Positions 1-7,393 of a stretch of DNA of 49,701 nt are shown in pieces. This stretch comes from Labrenzia sp. DG1229 (GTDB lineage Bacteria; Pseudomonadota; Alphaproteobacteria; Rhizobiales; Stappiaceae), in the NCBI RefSeq assembly GCF_000521215.1, contig NZ_KI928919.1, positions 137,235-186,935 of the forward strand, read 5' to 3'. The first letter of the stretch is position 1. Each line of letters begins with the position of its first letter. The notes under the pieces are model-generated. The model made no database searches, had not been told where the DNA came from, and saw only the letters and a program-made list of their open reading frames with translations. The position numbers were made by a program, and so were the translations under genes.

Positions 1-357
1 CGGGTAGAGCTTGCCGTATTCCGCGATGATTGGCATCGCAGGTCTTGGAGCATTTGCAATCAGCCTGATATGACCGTCGGTTAGAGCGCTGTAGTCACTG
101 ATTTTTTCGTTGACCAGTTGTTCCATGGTCGTCAACCGATCAGATATTGCGAAGAGTTCCTTGCCCGCCCGGGTAAGTTCCAGCCCGGTTCGGCGGCGGA
201 TAAACAACTGGGTGCCCATCAACGCCTCAAGTTTGGCGACGTGCTGTGTGATGGAAGACTGGGTTACGCCGAGGGTTCCTGCTGCAAGCGAAAAGCTCCT
301 CTCGCGGGCAACATGGGTGAAAGCCTTGATCTGGTAAGGGCTGGGAGACGTGTTCAT
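1..357 (-). CDS. LysR-family transcriptional regulator, N-terminal part (cut by window edge)
   Basis: About 119 residues are visible, starting at the ATG at 357-355. They contain a typical LysR winged helix-turn-helix (about residues 18-60, with the motif VTQSSITQHVAKLE) followed by the linker helix. The effector-binding domain lies outside the window. The gene diverges from the Ugp-type transporter operon, the usual layout for a LysR regulator and its target, and a T-N11-A dyad lies between them. The N-terminus resembles LysR proteins associated with aminoethylphosphonate catabolism genes. That is my recollection of the family, not a search result, so the effector is unproven. A phosphonate or phosphodiester-related signal would fit the neighbours. 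Confidence 0.9.
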   Translation of the reverse strand, partial: MNTSPSPYQIKAFTHVARERSFSLAAGTLGVTQSSITQHVAKLEALMGTQLFIRRRTGLELTRAGKELFAISDRLTTMEQLVNEKISDYSALTDGHIRLIANAPRPAMPIIAEYGKLYP

Positions 358-396
358 GACAGTTCCGTGTTAGCTGCGCTGCCAAACCGTAACTGT

Positions 397-413
397 TATT
401 AGCTGCACTAATA
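397..413. promoter_or_regulatory. Candidate LysR operator (T-N11-A dyad)
   Basis: The inverted repeat TATTAG-N5-CTAATA contains the LysR-type core T-N11-A (399-411) and lies in the 116-bp spacer between the divergent LysR gene and transporter operon. A related half, TTAGCTGCGCT, occurs at 370-380. The 13-bp core TAGCTGCACTAAT (400-412) recurs with one change at 11310-11322, upstream of phnC and the second phosphonate-type importer. Binding is inferred from position and symmetry. Confidence 0.5.
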
Positions 414-473
414 TTACGTCACACACAGTTCAATCAGTCTCAATAAGGTTCCTCCTGGCAACGGGAGTGATCG

Positions 474-1634
474 ATGACCGCGATATCCTTATCGGGAATA
501 GAGAAGAGTTTTGGTGCAACGTCGGTTCTGAACGGGATCGACCTCGACATTACAGATGGCGAATTTCTCACTCTTGTCGGTCCGTCCGGCTGCGGCAAGT
601 CAACCTTGTTGCGCATTCTGGCCGGGTTGGAAGCCCCGACATCCGGAACTGTGGAGATCGGCGGCATTGCGGTGAATGACATGCGTCCGGCGCGACGCAA
701 CCTGGCGATGGTGTTCCAGTCCTACGCGCTTTATCCGCATCTGAGCGTCGCACAGAACATGATGACCCCGCTGAAACTCCGGGATCTTCCCTTTGCGGGA
801 CGTTTGCCGCTGTTGGGGCCGTTTTTTGCACGCACCCGATACAAGGCGATCATGGAACAGGTGCGTGACACGGCCCAGATTCTCAAGATCGACCATCTGC
901 TGGACCGAAAGCCAGGTCAGCTCTCCGGAGGCCAGCGCCAAAGAGCCGCGCTCGGCCGGGCCATGGTTCGTAAACCCGTCGCATTTTTGATGGATGAACC
1001 GCTTTCCAATCTGGATGCCTCTCTTCGGATCCATATGCGCTCCGAACTTGCCGAACTGCACAGGGCTCTCAAGACGACATTCGTCTATGTGACCCACGAC
1101 CAGGCCGAGGCGTTGACCATGTCCGACCGAATGGCTGTCATGATGGACGGTCAAATCCTTCAACTCGGCGCATCGGACGAGATCTACAATGACCCGAGGG
1201 AACTGCGTGTCGCGGAGTTTGTCGGCGCACCGAAAATCAATCTTCTGCCCGGGTCACTCGACAAGGAAGGTCACGCACACTGTCTCGATTTGCCTTTGTC
1301 GACGTGTCACAACCGATGCCCCTGCCGGGTCGGTCAGTATCGGATTGCGTCCCGAGACATCTGTCGACTTTGTGACAAGGACGTCTCCGAGAGCTTTTCG
1401 GGTCAGGTGGTTCACAAGGAAAATCTGGGCGCCGACATTTATCTACATGTTGCCATCATGAACGCATCGCAGCGTCTTGTTGTCCGGGTCTCACCAGCTG
1501 AAGGGCGGACTGTGTCATTTGGTCAGACAGTTCATGTCAGGCGGGAACGCGGGCAGGCGATGGTGTTCGGCAAGGACGGACGGCGTCTGGAGCTCAGCAG
1601 GTCGCTTGCCGAAGACGTCGCCGAGGTGGCCTGA
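474..1634 (+). CDS. Ugp/MalK-type ABC transporter ATP-binding protein (local frame disturbance)
   Basis: This is the ATPase of a carbohydrate/glycerol-phosphate-type importer, 386 residues long (UgpC is about 356). Walker A GPSGCGKST is at residues 36-44, the LSGGQ signature starts at residue 150, followed by a Walker B ending MDEP and an H-loop THDQ. About 15 extra residues lie before the signature. The C-terminal TOBE region is odd. Between about 1305 and 1368 the translated frame gives a cysteine-rich stretch, while the +1 frame gives a normal TOBE segment containing IGLRPE. An extra base near 1304 and a missing base near 1368 would explain this and leave the overall frame open. It is the first gene of the operon, and its stop overlaps the next start at 1634. 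Confidence 0.88.
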   Translation: MTAISLSGIEKSFGATSVLNGIDLDITDGEFLTLVGPSGCGKSTLLRILAGLEAPTSGTVEIGGIAVNDMRPARRNLAMVFQSYALYPHLSVAQNMMTPLKLRDLPFAGRLPLLGPFFARTRYKAIMEQVRDTAQILKIDHLLDRKPGQLSGGQRQRAALGRAMVRKPVAFLMDEPLSNLDASLRIHMRSELAELHRALKTTFVYVTHDQAEALTMSDRMAVMMDGQILQLGASDEIYNDPRELRVAEFVGAPKINLLPGSLDKEGHAHCLDLPLSTCHNRCPCRVGQYRIASRDICRLCDKDVSESFSGQVVHKENLGADIYLHVAIMNASQRLVVRVSPAEGRTVSFGQTVHVRRERGQAMVFGKDGRRLELSRSLAEDVAEVA

Positions 1635-2555
1635 TGCAAGGTACCAAAGCACATTGGTGGTTTGTCGGACCGGCTTTGTTCCTGATGGTGGTCATTCTCT
1701 TGATGCCCATCACGATTGCAGGAGCCTTGAGTTTCACAAACTACAGCCTGGGGAATCCGGGAGCAGACTTTGTCGGTCTGGACAATTACGAAAAGATCTT
1801 CACGCGATCAACGTATGAGAAGATGTTCGGCGCCACATTCCGATACGTCTTTGTCGTGGTGCCGCTCTCCGTCGGTCTCGGGCTCGGCGCGGCGCTTCTG
1901 ATCAATTCGACCAGACGCTTCGGCGATCTTTACAAGACAATCTATTTTCTACCCGTTATGGCAGCGCTTATCGCCATGGCGATTGTCTGGGAATTCGCCT
2001 TTCATCCAACCATCGGCATTGTCAATTCGACGCTCGAGCGCGGGTGCGGTTCATTTCTTGGAGACATGGAACTGGTACGCGAAAGGCTGCGAACGCGGCT
2101 TCCCGCTTTGGCTGACGGACCGGGATTATGCGATCTGGACCGTTGCCTTTATCGGCATCTGGCAGGGTTTCGGCTTCAACATGGTGCTCTATCTCGCCGG
2201 CCTGACATCCGTTCCGCGCGAGCTTTACCATGCGGCAGAGATGGACGGCGCAGAGACAGCCTGGGACCGGTTCCGGCTCGTGACATGGCCGATGCTAGGA
2301 CCGACAACCGTCTTTGTCGTGACGATTTCATTCATCCGATCGTTTCAGGTTTTCGACACCGTTGAAGCCTTCTATCCGCAGGGTGGAGGGCCGTCCAAAT
2401 CGGTCTACGTCATGATGTTCGCGATCTATGAAAAAGCGATTCAGCAAAACCTGATGGGGATCGGAGCGGCAATCACGGTCGTGTTCCTTGCGTTCGTGAT
2501 GTTCCTGACGTTGGCACAGCGATGGTTGGTGGAAAAAAGGGTGCACTACACATGA
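1634..2555 (+). pseudogene. UgpA-type ABC permease, broken by a single-base frameshift
   Basis: The first permease of the importer is read in two frames. Positions 1634 to about 2043 encode the N-terminus and first membrane helices, up to FHPTIGIVNSTLER. From about 2044 to 2555 the +1 frame continues with a family-typical sequence, WNWYAKGCERGFPLWL, then the EAA loop (AAEMDGA) and the last helices. Removing one G from the GGG at 2042-2044 restores a continuous protein of about 306 residues, normal for UgpA. Both halves look conserved, so this is either a recent mutation, a sequencing error or, less likely, recoding. If real, the transporter lacks one permease. The stop overlaps the next start in ATGA (2552-2555). 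Confidence 0.8.
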
Positions 2556-3487
2556 GTGAGACAACTCAAGCGCCAATCGGTGTGGGTGCCTTGCCTGCAT
2601 TCCGTTTTTCTGGTGCCGAAACCCTGAAACATGTCGTGCTGATCCTGGGAAGCGTGATCGTGCTGCTGCCGTTCTACGTTATGCTCAGCTACAGTTTCAA
2701 AAGCCCGGCTGAAATCATGCAGAACACAGGCGGTTTCTTCGGGATGCAGGAGCTGTTCAGGGACGACTATTGCATCAAGCTCGGCAAGGACGCCGTGGAT
2801 TGCATGGTGACGCCGGTCATCTACAACTACACCACCGCTTTCGAGAAAGCGCCACTCCTGCGGTATCTCTTCAACGGGGTGGTGGTGACAGTGTCCATCT
2901 TTCTCATTCAGGTCCTGGTTGCGCTGCCTTGTGCCTATGCCCTTGCGAAACTGCGGTTCTGGGGCAGGGAAGCCATCTTCGGCCTTGTTCTCTTCTGCCT
3001 GCTCATTCCGGTTCACGCCATTGCCCTGCCGCTTTACATCATGCTGGCCAAGGTCGGGCTTACGAACACTTATGCCGCGCTGATCATTCCCTGGACGATT
3101 TCGGTTTTCGGAATTTTCCTGATGCGGCAGTTCTTCATGACCGTGCCGGACGACCTGATCGACGCTGCTCGCATGGATGGCATGAGCGAGTTCTCGATTA
3201 TCTGGAACGTGATGCTTCCCACCGCGATTCCGGCGCTGCTGGCGTTTGCAATCTTCTCGGTGGTTGCTCACTGGAACGACTATTTCTGGCCGCGCATTGT
3301 CGTCACCGGTGACCGATCTCTGTTCACGCCGCCACTCGGTCTGCGCGAGTTCAAGGGTGACGCGGATGGCGACAATTTCGGACCGATGATGGCGACGGCG
3401 ACAATCATTGTCGCACCGCTGATCGTGGTGTTCCTGATTGCACAGCGCCGCTTCATTGAAGGCATCACATTGTCGGGGATGAAATGA
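2552..3487 (+). CDS. UgpE-type ABC transporter permease
   Basis: This is the second permease of the Ugp-type importer, 311 residues with about six membrane helices. The EAA loop that contacts the ATPase is visible (DDLIDAARMDGMSEF), followed by LPTAIPALLAF. The start at 2552 is chosen because it gives an ATGA overlap with the preceding permease; an earlier in-frame start at 2522 would intrude into that gene. The segment after the first helix is longer than average, with two cysteines near residues 75-85. The frame is intact, unlike its partner. The family moves glycerol-3-phosphate, glycerophosphodiesters or sugars; the actual substrate is not shown by the sequence. Confidence 0.9.
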   Translation: MSETTQAPIGVGALPAFRFSGAETLKHVVLILGSVIVLLPFYVMLSYSFKSPAEIMQNTGGFFGMQELFRDDYCIKLGKDAVDCMVTPVIYNYTTAFEKAPLLRYLFNGVVVTVSIFLIQVLVALPCAYALAKLRFWGREAIFGLVLFCLLIPVHAIALPLYIMLAKVGLTNTYAALIIPWTISVFGIFLMRQFFMTVPDDLIDAARMDGMSEFSIIWNVMLPTAIPALLAFAIFSVVAHWNDYFWPRIVVTGDRSLFTPPLGLREFKGDADGDNFGPMMATATIIVAPLIVVFLIAQRRFIEGITLSGMK

Positions 3488-3501
3488 CCCCAACAATTTG
3501 C

Positions 3502-3523
3502 GGGACCGCCATGCGGCGGTCCC
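3502..3523 (+). promoter_or_regulatory. Intercistronic hairpin before the binding-protein gene
   Basis: A perfect 9-bp GC-rich stem (GGGACCGCC / GGCGGTCCC, loop ATGC) lies 14 bases after the permease stop. There is no T-tract. A second weaker stem (ATCCC / GGGAT) follows at about 3532-3547. Such structures often separate membrane components from an abundantly expressed binding protein by stabilising or processing the mRNA; this role is inferred. Confidence 0.5.
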
Positions 3524-3608
3524 ATCACCTGAATCCCGTTTCGGGGATCACTTGGGAACGGACGAGTTTGGCGACCAGCCGTTCCCACGGCAACAGATGG
3601 AGAGTTCC

Positions 3609-4871
3609 ATGAACAAGACCCTCACCGCAATAGCAATGCTGCTGACGGCCTCGGCTGCGCAGGCGGAAGACACGATAACAATCGAGTTTGCCTATCCGTA
3701 CAGCCACCTGTTTGACGTGACGTACGAGAAAATCCTTCCCAAGTTCAAGGAGCAGCATCCGAATATCGACGTGAAGATGCGCGCCACCTACGAATCTTAT
3801 GAGGACGGGACGAACACGATCCTGCGCGAGGCGGTCGCCGGTACCCTTCCTGACGTGACGATGCAGGGTCTTAACCGTCAGGCGATCCTCGTCGAAAAAG
3901 GCATCGCCAAACCGCTCGAGCCGTTCATCCTCAAAGAGGAAGACTTCGCCAAGGACGGCTATCACGATGCCATGCTGGCACTCAGCACGTTCAACGACGA
4001 CATCTACGGCCTGCCGTTTTCGGTCTCTCTGCCGGTCGGTTACTACAACATGGACGTGATGGCGAAAGCCGGGATCACGTCCACTGACCAACTCCCGAAA
4101 ACCTGGGACGAAGTCGTCGAGGTTTGCGGCAAGCTTCATGAGGCCGGTGTCAGGAACCCGATGTTCTGGGGATGGAACATTACCGGGAACTGGTTCCTGC
4201 AGGCATTGATGTGGTCCCAGGACAAGGCGACCATGGAAGGCAATGCCATCCAGATTTCTTCGGCGGAAGGTTTGAAGTCCTTCGACACGATGAAGAACCT
4301 GTTCCGTGGTTGCGACATGCAGAACATTGAATGGAAAGCGGCACTTGCATCTTTCTCCGCCGGTGAAATCGGCATGATGTTCTGGTCGACATCCGCGCTT
4401 GGGGCGGTTGAGCGCGCCAAGGGTGAATTCGAACTGAAAACAAACGAATTTCCCGGGCTGGAAGCAAGCGGTCCGAAAGGTCTCCCAGCCGGTGGAAATG
4501 CGGCCATGCTGGTGTCGACGAGTGAAGATCCGAAAGTTCTGAATGCCGCCTGGACGTGGCTGAAATTCATCACTTCCGGTGAAGGCGCCGCCGATGTGGC
4601 CCGTACCACCGGCTACATGCCGCCGAACAAGGCAGCCAACGAGGTGATCCTGGCAGATTTCTACAAGCAGAACCCGAACAAGGAAACCGCTGTTCGCCAG
4701 TTGCCGCTGCTGCGTGACTGGCAGGCCTATCCGGGCGACAACGGACTGGCGATCACACAGGTCATCTATGATGGCATCGAAGGTATCGTCACCGGCGAAT
4801 ACGAAGACATGGGCGCATTGCAGCAAGAGCTTTCGGAAGAAGTTGAGGACCTGCTCCCGTCCGGCAGCTAA
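3609..4871 (+). CDS. UgpB-type periplasmic solute-binding protein
   Basis: This is an extracellular (family 1) solute-binding protein of 420 residues with a clear signal peptide ending TASAAQA at about residue 19. The start at 3609 has a GGAGAG ribosome binding site 5 bases upstream; upstream in-frame codons lack one. The mature part begins with the family pattern TIEFAYPYSHLFDVTYEKILPKF split over the first strands, then GTLPDVTMQG and MFWSTSALGAV. It is the substrate receptor of the preceding Ugp-type importer. UgpB proteins bind glycerol-3-phosphate or glycerophosphocholine-like diesters. The phosphoesterase directly downstream supports an organophosphate substrate, but sugar-binding relatives cannot be excluded. 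Confidence 0.88.
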   Translation: MNKTLTAIAMLLTASAAQAEDTITIEFAYPYSHLFDVTYEKILPKFKEQHPNIDVKMRATYESYEDGTNTILREAVAGTLPDVTMQGLNRQAILVEKGIAKPLEPFILKEEDFAKDGYHDAMLALSTFNDDIYGLPFSVSLPVGYYNMDVMAKAGITSTDQLPKTWDEVVEVCGKLHEAGVRNPMFWGWNITGNWFLQALMWSQDKATMEGNAIQISSAEGLKSFDTMKNLFRGCDMQNIEWKAALASFSAGEIGMMFWSTSALGAVERAKGEFELKTNEFPGLEASGPKGLPAGGNAAMLVSTSEDPKVLNAAWTWLKFITSGEGAADVARTTGYMPPNKAANEVILADFYKQNPNKETAVRQLPLLRDWQAYPGDNGLAITQVIYDGIEGIVTGEYEDMGALQQELSEEVEDLLPSGS

Positions 4872-4897
4872 GCCGATCGCTCCCAACAAACTCGACA

Positions 4898-4917
4898 CTG
4901 CCCGTTTCGACGGGCAG
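4898..4917 (+). promoter_or_regulatory. Intercistronic hairpin after the binding-protein gene
   Basis: A 7-bp stem (CTGCCCG / CGGGCAG, loop TTTCGA) lies 26 bases after the binding-protein stop and 32 bases before the phosphoesterase start. There is no T-run, so it is more likely an mRNA 3'-end stabiliser or processing site than an intrinsic terminator. Confidence 0.4.
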
Positions 4918-4949
4918 CGTCCCTGTCAGTACAATAATTGGAGGAAGAG

Positions 4950-5774
4950 GTGAAACTTCTTCAACTCACGGATATCCATCTGACCGCGCCCGGCGAAACG
5001 ATCGGAGGGCGCGAGCCGAACGACAATTTCAGGAAGGCGCTTGGTCACGCGCTCACGCATCATCCGGATGCCGACGCGCTGGTCATAACAGGTGATCTTT
5101 CCGACTGGGGCGATCGTGCAGATTATCTTCGGCTCAAGGAAACGATTTCCGGGTTATCCGTGCCCGTTCACCTATGTATCGGCAACCACGACGAACGCGA
5201 TGTGTTCGTGTCCGTTTTTCCTGATCTGGTCGACGACAACGGGTTTGTGCAATCCGTCCTGGACCTCCCCGTCGGACAGGCAATTTTCCTGGACACCTGG
5301 GGCGCCAATTCCCATGCCGGTTACTACTGCGAAACCCGCAGGAGCTGGCTGGATGAAAGACTGAACGAAACGGCCGGTCCTGTGTTCCTGTTCATGCATC
5401 ACAATCCGGTGCCAACGGGAATTGCGCCGATGGACAAGATCATGTTGCAGGATGCGGAGGAATTCGGGCAGGTTGTCGAAAAACATCGCGCCAAGATCCG
5501 GCATATCTTCCACGGACACTGTCATCTGCCGCTTTCGGGATCCTTCCATGGTGTTCCCTTCAGTGCACCGCGCGGGACAAACCACGCCGGCTGGCCGGAT
5601 TTCGCCAATGAAACGAACCTGAGCGCGTCGGATCTCAACGAATGCTATTCCGTCATTCTGGCCAGCGAGACGTCGGTCATGGTGCATCTTGTCGAATATG
5701 GCTATCAGGGTGAAGTTCGCCGCGAAGGCTCGCCGGATTATGCCGATTGGAACCGGTTGACGATGGTGCGATAG
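4950..5774 (+). CDS. Calcineurin-like metallophosphoesterase (GpdQ/CpdA type)
   Basis: A 274-residue binuclear metallophosphoesterase. The GTG at 4950 is taken as start because GGAGG lies 5 bases upstream and the product then begins MKLLQLTDIHL. Metal-binding motifs are present in order: D8-x-H10, GD (ITGDLSDWGD), GNHDE, a histidine in FMHHNP, and GHxH in HGHCHLP. Length and motif layout match the class III cyclic nucleotide/glycerophosphodiesterase family (GpdQ is also about 274 residues). No signal peptide is seen, so it is probably cytoplasmic. Placed in the Ugp-type operon, it probably hydrolyses an imported phosphodiester, an inference from context. A cAMP phosphodiesterase role (CpdA) or cyclic ribose phosphate hydrolysis linked to PhnM are alternatives. 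Confidence 0.85.
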   Translation: MKLLQLTDIHLTAPGETIGGREPNDNFRKALGHALTHHPDADALVITGDLSDWGDRADYLRLKETISGLSVPVHLCIGNHDERDVFVSVFPDLVDDNGFVQSVLDLPVGQAIFLDTWGANSHAGYYCETRRSWLDERLNETAGPVFLFMHHNPVPTGIAPMDKIMLQDAEEFGQVVEKHRAKIRHIFHGHCHLPLSGSFHGVPFSAPRGTNHAGWPDFANETNLSASDLNECYSVILASETSVMVHLVEYGYQGEVRREGSPDYADWNRLTMVR

Positions 5775-5834
5775 GCGACGTTCTCACACTTGGGATGAAT
5801 CCAATCCGGCGAACAATCTCATTGGATATTTGGC

Positions 5835-5866
5835 GCGTCCGGTTACGGACGCACCGCGCTCGCGGT
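5835..5866 (+). terminator. Two adjacent GC-rich hairpins after the phosphoesterase gene
   Basis: GCGTCCG / CGGACGC with loop GTTA (5835-5852) is followed immediately by ACCGCG / CGCGGT (5853-5866). They lie 60 bases past the stop. No T-tract follows, so this may be a factor-dependent termination or mRNA stabilising structure between the transporter operon and phnM. Confidence 0.4.
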
Positions 5867-5878
5867 AACATCGCTCTG

Positions 5879-5919
5879 CTGTTACTTCCAGTGTCACAGT
5901 CTCTTCGAGAAACTGTCAC
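5879..5919 (+). promoter_or_regulatory. Possible Pho-box-like repeats upstream of phnM
   Basis: Three direct repeats resembling PhoB half-sites are present: CTGTTAC (5879-5885), GTGTCAC (5891-5897) and CTGTCAC (5913-5919). Spacings are 12 and 22 bases, against the ideal 11 and 22. The position, about 95-135 bases before phnM, suits a phosphate-starvation promoter, but the first spacing is off, so this is tentative. Confidence 0.33.
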
Positions 5920-6013
5920 AACGTGCGGCCAATTTGGAGGTAGAAGGTCTCTTTCCTGATATAAGCTGCTGATGCCCGGATGTTGTCCGGGGAGTTCCAT
6001 GCCGGAGTGACCC

Positions 6014-7189
6014 ATGACGTTTGCCGACAAGACACTGCCAACCGGCAGTGAACTGACTGTTCTCAAAAATGCGCGGATCGTCCTGGTGGACCAGGTCGTA
6101 ACGGGTCACGTTGCGATCTCCGGTGGACGTATCGTTTCCGTTGACACCGGCTTGGCACCGCAGGCAGGCCAGGATCTCGATGGAGATTACCTGATCCCCG
6201 GGCTGGTCGACATTCATACCGACCATTTCGAGAAGCATGTCTATCCACGCGCCCATGTGCGTTGGGATCCGCTCAGAGCGGCGCTCGCCCACGACGCGCA
6301 GATTATCGGCAGTGGTATCACGACGGTTTTCGACAGTCTGTGTGTCGGTGCTACGGTCTCCAGACCGGAGCGTCGTGAAGTTCTGGCACCGATGGTTGAT
6401 GCTCTGGAAAAAGGGCAAGCTGCCGGCATGTTCCGTGCCGAACATATGGTTCATCTTCGCTGCGAGATCACGGATGCTGAAACGGCGCGGCTAACGGAAG
6501 AAAATATCGGCAAGTCCATTGTTCGCATGATTTCGGTGATGGAACATCTTCCGGGGCGCCGCCAGAGCAAGAATATCGAAGCCTACACGCAACGCAGAAT
6601 GGCAGATACCGGAGAGTCCCGCGCCGAAGCGGAAAGAACCACGCAGAACCTGTTGAATCATTCAGACGAAATCAGCGAAAAGGTCCGCCCTGCCGTGATT
6701 TCACTTGCGCATGCGCACAAGCTGCCTTTGCTCAGTCACGATGATACGGAGCTTCATCACGTCGATGAGGCCTTGTCCGAAGGCATTACGGTTTCCGAGT
6801 TTCCGTGCACGCTTGAAGCTGCACGCAAGGCGAAAGCGCATCAGATGTGCGTGGTCGGAGGCGCGCCGAACGTGCTGCGAGGCGGGTCGCAATCCGGAAA
6901 CGTCGCGGTGAGCGATCTGATGGCGGAAGGTCTGGTTGACATTCTGGCGTCTGACTACGTGCCGAGGTCATTGCTGGACGGTGCATTCATGATCGCCGCA
7001 GACGCGAGTTTCAATGAAGACCTGCCCGCAGCTATCCGGATGGTGAGCAGGACGCCCGCAGAAATTTCCGGTTTACAGGACAGGGGCGAAATAGCGGCCG
7101 GCAAACGCGCGGACCTGTTGCATGTCGCTCTTCACGACGGGCATCCGTTTGTCAAGAACGCCTGGCTGAAGGGGCGTCGGGTTCTCTGA
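6014..7189 (+). CDS. phnM: PhnM, ribose 1-methylphosphonate 5-triphosphate diphosphatase
   Basis: An amidohydrolase-fold protein of 391 residues that matches PhnM along its length. It has LIPGLVDIHTDHFEKH (metal ligands H68 and D70), RAEHMVHLRCEI, LPGRRQ, SHDDTELHHVDE, SEFPCTLEAA, GGAPNVLRGGSQSGN and ASDYVPRSLLDGAF. PhnM removes diphosphate from alpha-D-ribose 1-methylphosphonate 5-triphosphate in the C-P lyase pathway of phosphonate use. GGAGTG lies 5 bases before the ATG. No phnGHIJKL genes are in the window, so the partner enzymes must be elsewhere or absent. It converges on the phnCDEE importer, and the pairing of PhnM with this importer is common in alphaproteobacteria. Confidence 0.93.
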   Translation: MTFADKTLPTGSELTVLKNARIVLVDQVVTGHVAISGGRIVSVDTGLAPQAGQDLDGDYLIPGLVDIHTDHFEKHVYPRAHVRWDPLRAALAHDAQIIGSGITTVFDSLCVGATVSRPERREVLAPMVDALEKGQAAGMFRAEHMVHLRCEITDAETARLTEENIGKSIVRMISVMEHLPGRRQSKNIEAYTQRRMADTGESRAEAERTTQNLLNHSDEISEKVRPAVISLAHAHKLPLLSHDDTELHHVDEALSEGITVSEFPCTLEAARKAKAHQMCVVGGAPNVLRGGSQSGNVAVSDLMAEGLVDILASDYVPRSLLDGAFMIAADASFNEDLPAAIRMVSRTPAEISGLQDRGEIAAGKRADLLHVALHDGHPFVKNAWLKGRRVL

Positions 7190-7393
7190 GTCGAATCTGT
7201 CGCAGGATTGAAAGGCATCTCAAGTGCCGCAGTCAATGCAGGGTCTGCCCCCGGAATTCACGGAGTAATCGTCTTCAATGAAATTGCTGCCCCAAGCCTG
7301 AGTGGAGCAGAATAATACTGGGACGAACGGGGTCCCGGATCAGGTTCGGGAGAGCTCTGAAGAAAATGACGGGACTTGTGAACCCGTTGTTGG

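Noticed and set aside
2546..3496. Very long antisense open frame over the UgpE-type permease
   Set aside because: The Gln/His/Arg-rich composition is typical of the shadow of a membrane-protein gene in GC-rich DNA; the plus-strand permease is unambiguous.
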